A DNA stretch of 53,490 nt from Legionellaceae bacterium. GTDB lineage: Bacteria > Pseudomonadota > Gammaproteobacteria > Legionellales > Legionellaceae. Shown here one piece after another: positions 1 to 8,964 of the stretch (the first letter of the stretch is position 1; every line of letters begins with the position of its first letter). Position numbers and translations under genes: made by a program. A model generated the notes under the pieces. It worked only from the letters and a program-made list of their open reading frames with translations, was not told the DNA's origin and did no database searches. Where the stretch lies: the NCBI GenBank assembly GCA_029213075.1, contig JARGPO010000075.1:1-53490 (forward strand). Direction: 5' to 3'.

Positions 1-2
1 TA

Positions 3-21
3 ACCTTAGTTCGGAGTTTAA
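3..21 (+). repeat. Left terminal inverted repeat of the IS982 element
   Basis: The 19-bp end accttagttcggagtttaa pairs with the reverse complement of 992-1010 at 16 of 19 positions. A similar sequence recurs alone at 13996-14012. Confidence 0.85.
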
Positions 22-27
22 ATTTTG

Positions 28-924
28 CTAGGTAATCACAGTCTGTTTCTTTTCAAGTAATTTAAAAACAGATAGATTTAATGGTTCAATAGTGTAAGCA
101 GCTAGAGCGGCCATTAAATGAGTCATCGCGTTCAAAACCGATCTATGTCGTGTATGCCAGACGTGATATTTATGTTTTAAACAATCAAAAACAGTTTCGA
201 TTAAATTACGCTGATTTAGCAACTGTTTTTCATAGCTCGTTAGGACCAGTTTTTCTTTCATGTTTTTTCGCTTTCTTGTGATAAGTTTTAGTCCTTTTTT
301 AAACAGTTCATCAAACAACTTTTTGCCTATATATCCCTTGTCACCGAACGCTAGTCCTTCTAGTGCTGACAATAAAGAGCCTGCTACAGAACTGTCACTA
401 ATATTTCCTCTGGTTATTTTAAAGGCTATCAATTCACCATGTTGGTTGATAACCACATGGATTTTTAAACCAAAAAACCAGCCTACGGATGTACGGCCAT
501 ATGCCGCGATTTCCTTGAAAACTTTATTGCGTTTTGAGCGCTTAATATGGCACACAGGTAGACAACTTCCATCGATATAATAGATACCTGTTTTACGTCC
601 ACATTTAAATTGAGAGAACAATGTTAACGGGAATATTGCGCGACTCATTAATTCAACAAATCGTTGATAACTAGGTGACTTAGGAAAATATTGTTTCCAA
701 TAAATCTGAAGAAATCCAGTATAAAAAGTTTTGAAATTTCTATATCCAACCATTTGGAATAGAACTTGTATGGTCATAATTTCACTAACCGACAAACAAC
801 AAGGAGGACCTCGACGACCTTTTGTTGGATTTGTTAATAGTGGTTGCGGCATATTTTTATCTAATTCCTTGCAAAAATCATCAATTTCGCAAAAAATAGA
901 GACTAGCTGACTCTCCTTCAGCAT
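28..924 (-). CDS. IS982-family transposase
   Basis: This 298-residue protein would catalyse transposition of the surrounding element. It has the DDE layout of IS982 transposases: an Asp in the IDGS motif (about residue 118), an Asp in GDKGYIG (about 193) and a Glu in NLIETVFDCLKH (about 240). The length of about 300 residues is normal for the family, and the frame is uninterrupted, so the gene may be active. The start ATG at 922-924 is preceded on the minus strand by an A/T-rich leader inside the element. Family assignment rests on the motifs and the conserved C-terminal segment HVWHTRHRSVLNAMTHLMAA. Confidence 0.9.
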   Translation of the reverse strand: MLKESQLVSIFCEIDDFCKELDKNMPQPLLTNPTKGRRGPPCCLSVSEIMTIQVLFQMVGYRNFKTFYTGFLQIYWKQYFPKSPSYQRFVELMSRAIFPLTLFSQFKCGRKTGIYYIDGSCLPVCHIKRSKRNKVFKEIAAYGRTSVGWFFGLKIHVVINQHGELIAFKITRGNISDSSVAGSLLSALEGLAFGDKGYIGKKLFDELFKKGLKLITRKRKNMKEKLVLTSYEKQLLNQRNLIETVFDCLKHKYHVWHTRHRSVLNAMTHLMAALAAYTIEPLNLSVFKLLEKKQTVIT

Positions 925-981
925 ACTGAAATTCCTTTTAGTCGAGAAAAATCAGCATGTTAGGGGTGTCAGCTCCTTTTT

Positions 982-1887
982 TCAATATCTATTAAACTCC
1001 GAATTGGGGTGAGAATATGGGTTTCCTGACGCAGTCGCATGATTGCCTGGATGAGACAAGAATTTATATCTAGGATCATTTTGTGACTCAGAAAAATATA
1101 ATCCTTTAAACCCTCTAGATAGTTCTCCGTCTGGAGCAAAATGATAACATAAATCTATTATACTCGGCAGGCTTCTAAACCTTTCATCACGCCATTCTCC
1201 ATAAGTAAATCCAAATACTCTTCCACCAGGAACTGGATCCAATAAAAAGTGACTGGTTGACAATTGACCAAGGGCTGTTTTTAAATCCTCAAAATTATCA
1301 TCCGTAATGATAGATAGCTTATCTCTCCAAGCGGTTAAAATCTTTTTGGTATCCTCGTTGTCTGAATTTAAGACAATAGTTATGAATTTTTCTCTAGTCA
1401 TCTCGGGATTTGAAAGAAAAGAATTTTTTATTCTATTCAACTCATAAGATAGCAAAATGGTAATAACAGATCCGCGGCTATGCCCGGTAAATGCAATTTT
1501 GTCATAACCATTAGCTACTTGACCAATTAAATAGATTAACGATGTAGAGATAACATGATAAACATTTGCTTTAAAACGACATGGGCCATCTATTATAGCC
1601 GCAGCATCATGTAACTCATGAAGAGCATAATCAGCTTTAGTATCTTCAGGGTGCTGAAATAAATCTTGGAAATCATCTTCTTTAGTATATTGAGTCTTTC
1701 TATATTCTGTTACTCTTTCCGTAGATGCCAGAAGAAAACGCAGAGTCATAGCTAAAGTTTCCTCTAAACCCTCTGCACCAAACTCTTGCAAATAATTAGC
1801 AGAGTCCGTATAAAATGTTTCCGTTCCTAAAACTCCAAAAGCACAAGCTTTTTGACCTCGTACTATTTCATTATCTGAGAATGACAT
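982..1887 (-). CDS. Alpha/beta-hydrolase-like protein, C-terminus altered by IS insertion
   Basis: I do not recognise a named family. The segment KIAFTGHSRGSVITILLSYE (about residues 130-149) is a beta-strand, nucleophile elbow (GHSRG, Ser137) and helix, typical of lipases and other alpha/beta hydrolases. GHSRG or GFSRG elbows also occur in effector phospholipases of pathogens. The start is ATG 1887, because TTTGGAGAT just upstream is a good ribosome binding site; the TTG at 1899 overlaps that site and is unlikely. Residues 1-292 are native; codon 293 spans the IS junction, and the last eight residues and the stop come from the IS end. The original protein was therefore probably longer, and loss of downstream catalytic residues is possible. 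It follows the 851-residue gene by about 75 bp on the same strand. A role as a secreted lipase-like effector is inference only. Confidence 0.6.
   Translation of the reverse strand: MSFSDNEIVRGQKACAFGVLGTETFYTDSANYLQEFGAEGLEETLAMTLRFLLASTERVTEYRKTQYTKEDDFQDLFQHPEDTKADYALHELHDAAAIIDGPCRFKANVYHVISTSLIYLIGQVANGYDKIAFTGHSRGSVITILLSYELNRIKNSFLSNPEMTREKFITIVLNSDNEDTKKILTAWRDKLSIITDDNFEDLKTALGQLSTSHFLLDPVPGGRVFGFTYGEWRDERFRSLPSIIDLCYHFAPDGELSRGFKGLYFSESQNDPRYKFLSHPGNHATASGNPYSHPNSEFNRY
992..1010 (-). repeat. Right terminal inverted repeat of the IS982 element
   Basis: This is the inverted partner of 3-21. It lies within the reading frame of the adjacent minus-strand gene and encodes that gene's C-terminal residues. 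Confidence 0.85.
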
Positions 1888-1962
1888 TTTTATCTCCAAA
1901 GCATATATCGCCCGATTTTAACACACCGAGGGCAAAATACAATCTCAGAAAACATTATTCTA

Positions 1963-4518
1963 TCATTCCATAGGTGTTACTTGCATTTCTCTATCTTCAA
2001 AGACCTCTTCTGCATCGTTTCTATGATTAAATTTTACCAAAGGGCTTTTAAAGAATTTGGGGGCAAAATAAGATGAGGCAAGACCAATTCCACCTGTAAA
2101 AGTACAAGCAAATCCGGTTATCATTAATGCAGATGTGACATGAAGACCCATAGATGCAAGAAAAGGAATTCCTTGCACTCCAAATGTTGTTAGCAGCAAA
2201 GCAAGAATACCTAAACCTAGAAGTGCCAAACTAACCCCGCCGATAATATTAAAATAAGCCTGTAGTTGAAAATAGGAATTTGCTAATAACGGCGCCTCTG
2301 TAGATATATTACAAGTAACACCTCTACTACTATGGGCATGAAGTTCCTCTAACAAAACAGAGTCTTCTGCCGATTGACTGCCTGCCAATGCAAACTTTAA
2401 ATCATCCCGAACATCAGCCTCTAAAACGTGATAAAAATCATCGTACTCTTCAGAGCTTGCAAACAAGTCTCTATTATCATTATCTTTAATAAATCTAATT
2501 AAACGTCTCTCGTTTTCAGCTAAATTATCATCAAATGTTGAGCGATAAATTATCTCCTTTGTTCTCCTAATGTTATCAGCCAACGTGCGCAATAAAATAG
2601 GTAATTCAATACTAGTTTTAAGATCTTTAGCATTAATATTTGATAAAATTGCCACTAAATCTTGATTTGAACACTTATCAATTTGTGCCGTCTCGACAAG
2701 CTCGCCAACAGTCGCAAAAACCTTTAAATGTGATGCTCCCAAATAATCCAAACGCTTTTGTAGATAGGCTTGAAGACTTTCTGAATATAAATGATGTTGA
2801 TTTTTACGAATCAACGATTGGATACTGTTAATTAATCGGGTAGCCATTAACATTTCAAACTGTGATCGAATAAAACCCTGTAGATGAGAGATAAGTTTGG
2901 CGTCTAACGGTAAATCTGAAATTCTTTGAAGCTTAAAAAACGGGCTTTTTGTTAAGAACTTATTATTGATATCCCGAACTTGGTAGTTTGCATCTTGAAT
3001 ACCTGGAGTTGTGGTATAAATAAAATTAACTCCATAAACCTCTAGCGTTAGCGCTATAAAGCTGACAAAAAAATCCGTTGCGGCAATTTTTTCAGGTGTT
3101 TTAGAATGAGAAAATCCCAAACTAAAACCATGCGACTCTTCCAGTGGCTTTAAATAGTTATCATCTATATATGTAAGTGCTGCGACAAACTGATTTCTAT
3201 AGGAAGATATTCTTTTTGCCGTCTCAAGACTATGGGAATCTTTTAATTTCTTATCTCCAGTAAACTTATCTAGTGCATCATCTCTACTTGACCTATTTGC
3301 ATAACTAAAAATAGCTAGAACATCTATCACTGTTGCTGCTTGTGCATTTAGCCCCATCTTACTAGTATCTATTGAATGCTGATTCAATTTTCGAACGAGG
3401 CGCATTGGTAGGTCTTTATTGTTGCGAATAAGGTAATCTAAGTCCATAACTTTATCAAGCAACTTGGCATAATCAGAATGGTCGCGCCCTGGATATAAAA
3501 CCCCTACCAAAGTGTTATTCATGCTTTGTAATATTGAATACGAGTTATTTATTATTTCCGTTAAATTAATTTTTGTTTTTAAAGTGTGACGATAACCCTG
3601 TTGCAAATCGGTAATTCTTGCATCTAAGGTTTTTAGGAAATCATGAAACTTTTCATATAGACGAATTGAAGTTTTATATTCTTTATACTTACTAGTTTCA
3701 AGATCACTCAACATATCAGATAAAATTTTACGTAGGTTAGTACACAAAGTTATAGAGTCACTAATACTAACTGGCTTTTTAGTCTTGGGGTTCATTGGAT
3801 ATAAAAGATTTAAAGCTAAATTCATTAGCCATATAATTAGGCTTCTAGTAGAGTTTATTTCTCTAATATGATCTTCACCTAAGACAAAGACTTTAGCACC
3901 TTCAAACATACCTGTTTTTAAAATATCCTCTAGCAACTCTAGTAGGCTGGTTGCTGACCCACGAAGAAACATGGTCAAGGCTTGTCGTGATTCATCTATT
4001 GTCTGACCATCATCTTGGGAACGTTCAAAATGTTTTATTAGCGGGCAGGAAGCCATCGAATATGCTGAATATACAACCCCAGGAATACCTTTTTTCTCTT
4101 TGTCCTGTTTATGTATTCCCGCAAATAAAGATAAAAGCGCACTAATGCCCTGCCCATTAAATTCATCTAGACTTTCAATAAAAGTGTTTACATATCTATC
4201 AGGGTCTGTTCTTTCTGAGTTTTTATGAGCGATAAAATAGGTTGTTGAGTGCCTATCAACCATTTCATAAAATCCATCAATCTCATTATCAACTGTCTCT
4301 AAGCGACTATAAATAGCATAACATGCAAATGCAACAACTGCTGCTGAGGCAACAACTGCTGCGGCTACTACTTCGGTATTTGAGACTGAAGTTTCACCTA
4401 ATAATTCATTAATGGACTTGGCTATTTCTACTGGGTCTCGACTAGAACTAGGTGTGGTATTTGTTAGAAGTGTCTGTCGTATGGCATGTTGTACAGTCAT
4501 TTCTGGTAATGCTTCCAT
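1963..4518 (-). CDS. Large predicted membrane-associated protein with terminal hydrophobic hairpin, function unknown
   Basis: This 851-residue protein matches no family I recognise. It has an Ala/Val-rich hydrophobic stretch near residues 48-68, then about 680 mostly hydrophilic, helix-rich residues with few Cys or Gly. Two closely spaced hydrophobic segments follow near residues 757-790 and 793-815, joined by a short loop, and then a charged tail rich in Asp and Glu. There is no obvious cleavable signal peptide. The start is ATG 4518, with GGGAG seven nucleotides upstream; the TTG at 4524 overlaps the preceding stop. It starts 2 nt after the small gene at 4521-4796, which suggests translational coupling. 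The layout resembles vacuole- or host-membrane-inserted effectors of intracellular bacteria, but no secretion signal can be demonstrated here. Confidence 0.75.
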   Translation of the reverse strand: MEALPEMTVQHAIRQTLLTNTTPSSSRDPVEIAKSINELLGETSVSNTEVVAAAVVASAAVVAFACYAIYSRLETVDNEIDGFYEMVDRHSTTYFIAHKNSERTDPDRYVNTFIESLDEFNGQGISALLSLFAGIHKQDKEKKGIPGVVYSAYSMASCPLIKHFERSQDDGQTIDESRQALTMFLRGSATSLLELLEDILKTGMFEGAKVFVLGEDHIREINSTRSLIIWLMNLALNLLYPMNPKTKKPVSISDSITLCTNLRKILSDMLSDLETSKYKEYKTSIRLYEKFHDFLKTLDARITDLQQGYRHTLKTKINLTEIINNSYSILQSMNNTLVGVLYPGRDHSDYAKLLDKVMDLDYLIRNNKDLPMRLVRKLNQHSIDTSKMGLNAQAATVIDVLAIFSYANRSSRDDALDKFTGDKKLKDSHSLETAKRISSYRNQFVAALTYIDDNYLKPLEESHGFSLGFSHSKTPEKIAATDFFVSFIALTLEVYGVNFIYTTTPGIQDANYQVRDINNKFLTKSPFFKLQRISDLPLDAKLISHLQGFIRSQFEMLMATRLINSIQSLIRKNQHHLYSESLQAYLQKRLDYLGASHLKVFATVGELVETAQIDKCSNQDLVAILSNINAKDLKTSIELPILLRTLADNIRRTKEIIYRSTFDDNLAENERRLIRFIKDNDNRDLFASSEEYDDFYHVLEADVRDDLKFALAGSQSAEDSVLLEELHAHSSRGVTCNISTEAPLLANSYFQLQAYFNIIGGVSLALLGLGILALLLTTFGVQGIPFLASMGLHVTSALMITGFACTFTGGIGLASSYFAPKFFKSPLVKFNHRNDAEEVFEDREMQVTPME

Positions 4519-4520
4519 CT

Positions 4521-4796
4521 TCAATCTCCCTTATCAACCACCAATTTCAATGCTGGACGGCCAACTTGTCTAGGTACTTCTTTACTTTGGCGATATACAT
4601 CAAAAATACGATAAGCTTCTTCTGTTTCGCTATCAATTAGCTCAACATCCACTCCGCTTTCATCAACCAACGTAACAGATAGGTGCATTTCCCTAAAAGA
4701 ACCTATCTTATAACGTTTGTTGAGCATTTCGATAATACCTAACAAACTTTCCGTCGCCTCGCTACTATCATGCCTGCCATGAAAAATAATTTCCAT
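4521..4796 (-). CDS. Small protein of unknown function coupled to the large membrane protein
   Basis: The gene encodes 91 residues with no transmembrane segment. It looks like a compact alpha/beta domain: alternating hydrophobic strands such as MHLSVTLVDE and VDVELIDSE, and a net acidic middle. AAGGAG lies seven nucleotides before the ATG, a strong ribosome binding site. Its TGA stop is separated by only two nucleotides from the ATG of the 851-residue gene, so the two are almost certainly co-translated. A chaperone or partner of the downstream protein is a reasonable guess from size, acidity and position, but no family match is seen. Confidence 0.7.
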   Translation of the reverse strand: MEIIFHGRHDSSEATESLLGIIEMLNKRYKIGSFREMHLSVTLVDESGVDVELIDSETEEAYRIFDVYRQSKEVPRQVGRPALKLVVDKGD

Positions 4797-4981
4797 ACAA
4801 AACTCCTTATTTTTAATTACTTCCCATTATTATTCTTCTTACAGGTATTAACGGTTGCCAACAGAATTCCTTGAGCTTTTTTTATCCAAAAAGAACCGGG
4901 CCTATTGTCTGCTTGAAAATAAATCACTAAGAATAACTACAACTTTTCGCCCCAATAGTATACAATTCAGGATATTAACTA

Positions 4982-6247
4982 ATGATTTTTGGTTCTAATT
5001 ATATGGTGTTTGTTGCCTGCGGGTTAAATTACAAAACCGCTCCTCTGGATATACGAGAAAAATTTGCGATGTCGGCTGATGATAGTAGCCAACTGCTTCA
5101 CGATTTCACTAATTCTTTAGATATCGATGAAGCGGCGATTTTATTCACCTGTAATCGCACCGAGATATACTGTCATACCGATAATCCAAATAAAATTATC
5201 CCCTGGGTTTCAGATACACAAAAAATTGCGACTGAATCTATTCGCCCATATTTTTATACTCATCAAGAAAATGAAGGGATCAAGCACTTAATGCGAGTCG
5301 GTAGTGGTCTTGACTCTATGATGCTTGGCGAGCCACAAATTTTAGGTCAAATTAAGCAAGCTTATAGTCTAGCCAATGAAGCAGGTACGATAGGTGGTTT
5401 ATTAGATCCAATATTTCAATACACTTTTCAAGCATGCAAAAAAATTCGCAACTCTAGCGGAGTTGGCAAAAACCCTATTTCAATTGCTTATGCGGCCTCT
5501 CAGCTTGTTGGTCAAATTTTTAATGACTATAAAAAATTAAATGTTTTTTTAATTGGCTCTGGTGAAACATCAACATTGGTTTCCAAGTATCTTCAAGAAG
5601 CCGGCGTTAAAAATTTCATGATAACCAACCGCACCAATGAAAGTGCTGAGCTTCTTGCCAATAAAGTATCCGGCAAAATTGTCCCAATCCTAGACATGGC
5701 AGAGCATTTATCTAAAGCTGATGTAATTATTTCAGCAACTAGTTGCCCATTACCTTTTATCAGCAAGGCTATGGTTGAAAAAGCACTACGAGAGAGAAAT
5801 AACTCCCCAATGTTTTTCCTAGATTTAGCATTGCCAAGAGATATTGAACCAAACATCACAGAGTTAGACGAAGTTCATTTATATAATATTGACGATCTAC
5901 AAAGCGTCACTGAGCAAGGCTTAGATGAAAGGCGCAAAGCGGCCCTCAATGCCGAGAGGTTAATCAACCAAGAAGTTGAAAACTACATTAGTTGGTTTAA
6001 ATCCCGAGAAGCCAATCAGGTTATTAGTGACTATGAAGACTACATGCAAAAATTATCAATTCTTGAACTACAACGTGCAACAAGTAAACTCACACAAGGA
6101 CAATGCCCTCATGAGGTCTTGAACGAATTCAATCGTCGACTAACGAACAAACTAACTCACATGCCAAAAGTTGGCCTGCGACAAATAGCTGTAGATAATC
6201 AAGAGTGGTTACAAGATTTTGTAACTCGTTTTTACAAACAAGATTAA
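4982..6247 (+). CDS. hemA: Glutamyl-tRNA reductase
   Basis: The enzyme reduces glutamyl-tRNA(Glu) to glutamate-1-semialdehyde with NADPH, the first committed step of C5-pathway tetrapyrrole synthesis. The N-terminal catalytic domain shows GLNYKTAPLDIRE and the nucleophile motif FTCNRTEIYC. The signature VGSGLDSMMLGEPQILGQIK follows, then a Rossmann NADPH domain (FLIGSGETS) and a C-terminal helical dimerisation domain. From ATG 4982, which has CAGGA nine nucleotides upstream, the catalytic cysteine is residue 57. From the internal ATG at 5003 it would be Cys50, exactly as in E. coli, but that start has no visible ribosome binding site; both remain possible. It heads a tight run with prfA (7-nt gap) and prmC. 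A gene order of hemA-prfA-prmC is common in gammaproteobacteria. Confidence 0.96.
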   Translation: MIFGSNYMVFVACGLNYKTAPLDIREKFAMSADDSSQLLHDFTNSLDIDEAAILFTCNRTEIYCHTDNPNKIIPWVSDTQKIATESIRPYFYTHQENEGIKHLMRVGSGLDSMMLGEPQILGQIKQAYSLANEAGTIGGLLDPIFQYTFQACKKIRNSSGVGKNPISIAYAASQLVGQIFNDYKKLNVFLIGSGETSTLVSKYLQEAGVKNFMITNRTNESAELLANKVSGKIVPILDMAEHLSKADVIISATSCPLPFISKAMVEKALRERNNSPMFFLDLALPRDIEPNITELDEVHLYNIDDLQSVTEQGLDERRKAALNAERLINQEVENYISWFKSREANQVISDYEDYMQKLSILELQRATSKLTQGQCPHEVLNEFNRRLTNKLTHMPKVGLRQIAVDNQEWLQDFVTRFYKQD

Positions 6248-6254
6248 GTAAATA

Positions 6255-7343
6255 ATGAAAGAATCCCTTAAATTAAAGTTAGAAATAATGCTTGAGAGGT
6301 TTCAAGAAATTAGCCTTTTACTCTCTGAAGCAAGCATAATATCCTGCCAGGAAAAATTTAAAGCCCTCTCAAAAGAGTATGCGAATCTTGACCCTATTGC
6401 TACTTGTTTTGCCGAATACTCTAAAGCAAGCGACAACTTAGTAGAACTCAAAGAATTAATCGATGGTGATGACCCTGAAATGGCGGAAATGGCTGCAGAT
6501 GAAATTATCAGCACCAATGCAATAATCGAGAAGCTTGAAAATGATTTGCAACAACACCTAATTCCTAAAGATCCCGATGATGAGAGAAATATTTACTTAG
6601 AGGTTAGAGCTGGGACTGGTGGTGATGAGGCTTCTATTTTTGCCGGAGATTTATTTCGCATGTACAGTCGTTATGCTGAAAATAAGGGTTGGCAAGTTGA
6701 GGTTATTAATGCCAATCATGGTGAGCATGGTGGGTTTAAAGAGATAGTTGCAAAAGTTAAAGGCCAAAATGTATATGCCGAATTAAAATTTGAATCAGGA
6801 ACTCACCGAGTGCAACGAGTTCCAACTACTGAGTCACAGGGGCGAGTTCACACTTCTGCGTGTACAGTTGCAATTTTACCTGAAGTTGATGAAATCAACG
6901 ATATAGAAATAAACTCTGATGACTTAAGGGTTGATACCTATCGTGCATCTGGTGCTGGTGGACAACATATTAATAAAACTGACTCTGCGATTAGATTAAC
7001 TCATCTACCAACAGGCGTAGTTGTGGAGTGTCAAGATGAGCGCTCTCAACACAAGAACCGTGCGAAAGCCATGGCCCTTCTTAAAACCAAACTTTTAAAT
7101 GATGAGCAAACGAAGCAAAAAAATGAGCAAGATCAAACCCGAAAGTCCTTAGTAGGCAGTGGTGATCGATCTGAGCGAATAAGAACGTACAACTTTCCGC
7201 AAGGACGATTAACTGATCATAGAATTAATCTAACTATTTACCAATTAAATGATGTTATTGCTGGAGATTTAACCTTAGTAGTCGATGCATTAAAACGCGA
7301 GCACCACGCCGAATTACTAGCAGAAATGGGACAAAATGACTAG
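6255..7343 (+). CDS. prfA: Peptide chain release factor 1
   Basis: RF1 recognises UAA and UAG in the ribosomal A site and triggers hydrolysis of peptidyl-tRNA. The 362-residue length is normal. The GGQ catalytic loop, in [18 protein letters not shown], is at residues 235-237, where the Gln is the usual target of PrmC methylation. The anticodon-like region shows [20 protein letters not shown]. It starts 7 nt after hemA and overlaps prmC by 8 nt, so the enzyme that methylates it is encoded immediately downstream. Confidence 0.97.
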   Translation: MKESLKLKLEIMLERFQEISLLLSEASIISCQEKFKALSKEYANLDPIATCFAEYSKASDNLVELKELIDGDDPEMAEMAADEIISTNAIIEKLENDLQQHLIPKDPDDERNIYLEVRAGTGGDEASIFAGDLFRMYSRYAENKGWQVEVINANHGEHGGFKEIVAKVKGQNVYAELKFESGTHRVQRVPTTESQGRVHTSACTVAILPEVDEINDIEINSDDLRVDTYRASGAGGQHINKTDSAIRLTHLPTGVVVECQDERSQHKNRAKAMALLKTKLLNDEQTKQKNEQDQTRKSLVGSGDRSERIRTYNFPQGRLTDHRINLTIYQLNDVIAGDLTLVVDALKREHHAELLAEMGQND

Positions 7344-8184
7344 CATACGTGATGTATTAGCATCTGGGCGAAAGGCTCTTGATAACTCATCATCAAGCCC
7401 AAGAATTGACTTGGAAATTTTGTTATGCCAAGTTTTAAATACCAACCAAGCATTTTTATATACTCACCCTGAAAAAAATCTGAGTTCTAACGAAGAAGTA
7501 AAATTTAAATCAATGGTAGAGGCCCGCGCCAAGGGCATGCCAATTGCGTATTTAACTGGTGAAAAAGAGTTTTGGTCTCTACCTTTGAGAGTATCAGAAG
7601 CAACTCTAATTCCTCGTCCTGAAACAGAGCTACTAGTTGAAAAAGCATTATCAATTCTTGACGAGTCATCAGAAATAAGAGTTTTAGAGTTAGGAACAGG
7701 CAGTGGTGCAATTGCAATTGCACTGGCACACACAAGGCCAAATTGGCATATCACAGCAGTTGAAAGAAGCGCTCAAGCACTTAATGTTGCAATAAAAAAT
7801 GCAGAACGACTTGGAATAAAAAATATAAAATTTATCTTCTCTGATTGGTTTTCTAAAGTAGATGAGGTAGTATTCGACGCGGTTATTTCAAATCCACCAT
7901 ATATTGCAGAGGGTGACCCACACTTATTTAGTGGTGATTTAAGATTTGAACCGAATGATGCTTTAATTAGTGAAGGTAATGGCTTACAATCATTGCAATA
8001 TATTATTAAGCGCAGTTACAATTACCTAACTCCAAATGGAGTTATTTTACTAGAGCATGGCTTTGATCAACGGGTAGCTGTAGAAGAGCTACTCCAACAA
8101 AATGGGTATTTAGAAATTAAGTGTTGGCAAGACTTACAAAATCAAGATAGAGTAAGTTTTGGCACAAAAAGGAAAAATCCATAG
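7336..8184 (+). CDS. prmC: Release factor glutamine methyltransferase
   Basis: PrmC (HemK) methylates the Gln of the GGQ motif in RF1 and RF2 using S-adenosylmethionine. The 282-residue protein has an N-terminal helical domain and then a class I methyltransferase fold with [16 protein letters not shown] as the SAM-binding loop. The family motif NPPY (in [10 protein letters not shown]) is at residues 186-189 and binds the substrate amide. The start overlaps the end of prfA by 8 nt, consistent with coupling. The stop is followed within 35 nt by dksA, with a TATAAT box at 8193-8198 that may give dksA its own promoter. Confidence 0.96.
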   Translation: MTSIRDVLASGRKALDNSSSSPRIDLEILLCQVLNTNQAFLYTHPEKNLSSNEEVKFKSMVEARAKGMPIAYLTGEKEFWSLPLRVSEATLIPRPETELLVEKALSILDESSEIRVLELGTGSGAIAIALAHTRPNWHITAVERSAQALNVAIKNAERLGIKNIKFIFSDWFSKVDEVVFDAVISNPPYIAEGDPHLFSGDLRFEPNDALISEGNGLQSLQYIIKRSYNYLTPNGVILLEHGFDQRVAVEELLQQNGYLEIKCWQDLQNQDRVSFGTKRKNP

Positions 8185-8218
8185 TTTTAAACTATAATTA
8201 AGGGATATTTAACAAGTT

Positions 8219-8665
8219 ATGAGTGAAGACAACATGAAAAATGATGCCGTTAGCAATATGGGTATAGCTCTTTATCAAGAAAAAGATGGTGAAGAGTACA
8301 TGAATGAAGACCAGCTCTCTCACGTAGAGAAGATTTTACTTGCTTGGCGCCAGTCATTAATGGAAGAAGTTGACAGAACTGTAACCCATATGAAGGATGA
8401 CGCAGCAAACTTTCCTGACCCATCAGATAGAGCTAGTCAAGAAGAAGAGTTTAGCCTTGAGTTACGAACTCGTGATAGAGAACGTAAATTAATCAAAAAA
8501 ATTGAAGATGCTCTTGAGAGATTAAAAGAAGAAGAGTTCGGTTATTGCGAAGCCTGCGGCATAGAAATAGGCCTACGTAGATTAGAAGCCCGCCCTACAG
8601 CCACTCTTTGCATTGATTGTAAAACATTGTCTGAAATAAAAGAAAAGCAAAACCAAGGCAATTAA
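8219..8665 (+). CDS. dksA: RNA polymerase-binding transcription factor DksA
   Basis: DksA binds the RNA polymerase secondary channel and, with ppGpp, mediates the stringent response. The 148-residue protein has the coiled-coil with the acidic tip (MKDDAANFPDPSDRASQEEE). It also has a C-terminal zinc finger with Cys110, Cys113, Cys131 and Cys134, the spacing of the four-cysteine DksA type. A purine stretch, AAGGGA, lies 14 nt before ATG 8219, which is far. The internal ATG at 8234 is an alternative start that would remove five residues. A perfect TATAAT at 8193-8198 lacks a convincing -35. The gene is followed by a repeat-like element rather than a clear terminator. Confidence 0.96.
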   Translation: MSEDNMKNDAVSNMGIALYQEKDGEEYMNEDQLSHVEKILLAWRQSLMEEVDRTVTHMKDDAANFPDPSDRASQEEEFSLELRTRDRERKLIKKIEDALERLKEEEFGYCEACGIEIGLRRLEARPTATLCIDCKTLSEIKEKQNQGN

Positions 8666-8667
8666 TA

Positions 8668-8914
8668 CCCCGTCCCAATTTAGCTAGTGTAACGGAGAGT
8701 ACAAACAAAACTCTCCTACACATAGCAAAAATACTTTGCTTCCCAATATCAAATAAAGAAGAGTTAAGGTGTTGTGTGGTTGATGAAAGTGCCCAGGATT
8801 TAGGGAAGACCCATTCAAACACCACCAGAAGAACGTCATCTTGAATGAGGCGAAGCTGATTAAATGATCTCCTTGCTACAAGGCAGATGTCTCGCATTGC
8901 TCGAAATGACGGGG
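8668..8914. repeat. Palindrome-ended intergenic repeat-like element
   Basis: The intergenic stretch between dksA and the tRNAs holds no credible gene. It is bounded by inverted heptamers ccccgtc (8668-8674) and gacgggg (8908-8914), with partly matching flanks. It contains a further 7-bp inverted pair, ggagagt (8694-8700) and actctcc (8710-8716). Read on the minus strand the right part gives cccgtcatttcgagcaatgc, which resembles the CGTCATTGCGAG-type interspersed repeats seen in many bacterial genomes. A related sequence is at 14058-14092. No T-tract follows the small hairpin, so a terminator role is not clear. Confidence 0.5.
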
Positions 8915-8964
8915 ATTATACTAGATGAATATGACTTAATTAAAAAAGAAGAACCAAAATATAT

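Larger units (their letters stand above)
3..1010. mobile_element. Complete IS982-family insertion sequence
   Basis: A 1,008-bp element bounded by imperfect 19-bp inverted repeats at 3-21 and 992-1010. They match at 16 of 19 positions, including a perfect 12-bp core, ttcggagtttaa, at 10-21 and its complement at 992-1003. The element encloses one minus-strand transposase gene. The outer ends begin ACC, as in IS982-type elements. The target-site duplication cannot be tested because only two bases precede the left end. The right end lies inside the 3' end of the neighbouring minus-strand gene and supplies that gene's last codons and stop. Confidence 0.85.

Noticed and set aside
260-580. 106-codon plus-strand open frame inside the IS982 element
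   Set aside because: It is antisense to the transposase, with no ribosome binding site and no family resemblance.
4797-4981. A hemA promoter with TATACA at 4959-4964
   Set aside because: No acceptable -35 lies at 16-18 bp, so it is too weak to list as a site.
8595-8897. 100-codon minus-strand frame across the dksA end and repeat
   Set aside because: It lies mostly in the repeat-like element and antisense to dksA; composition is not protein-like.
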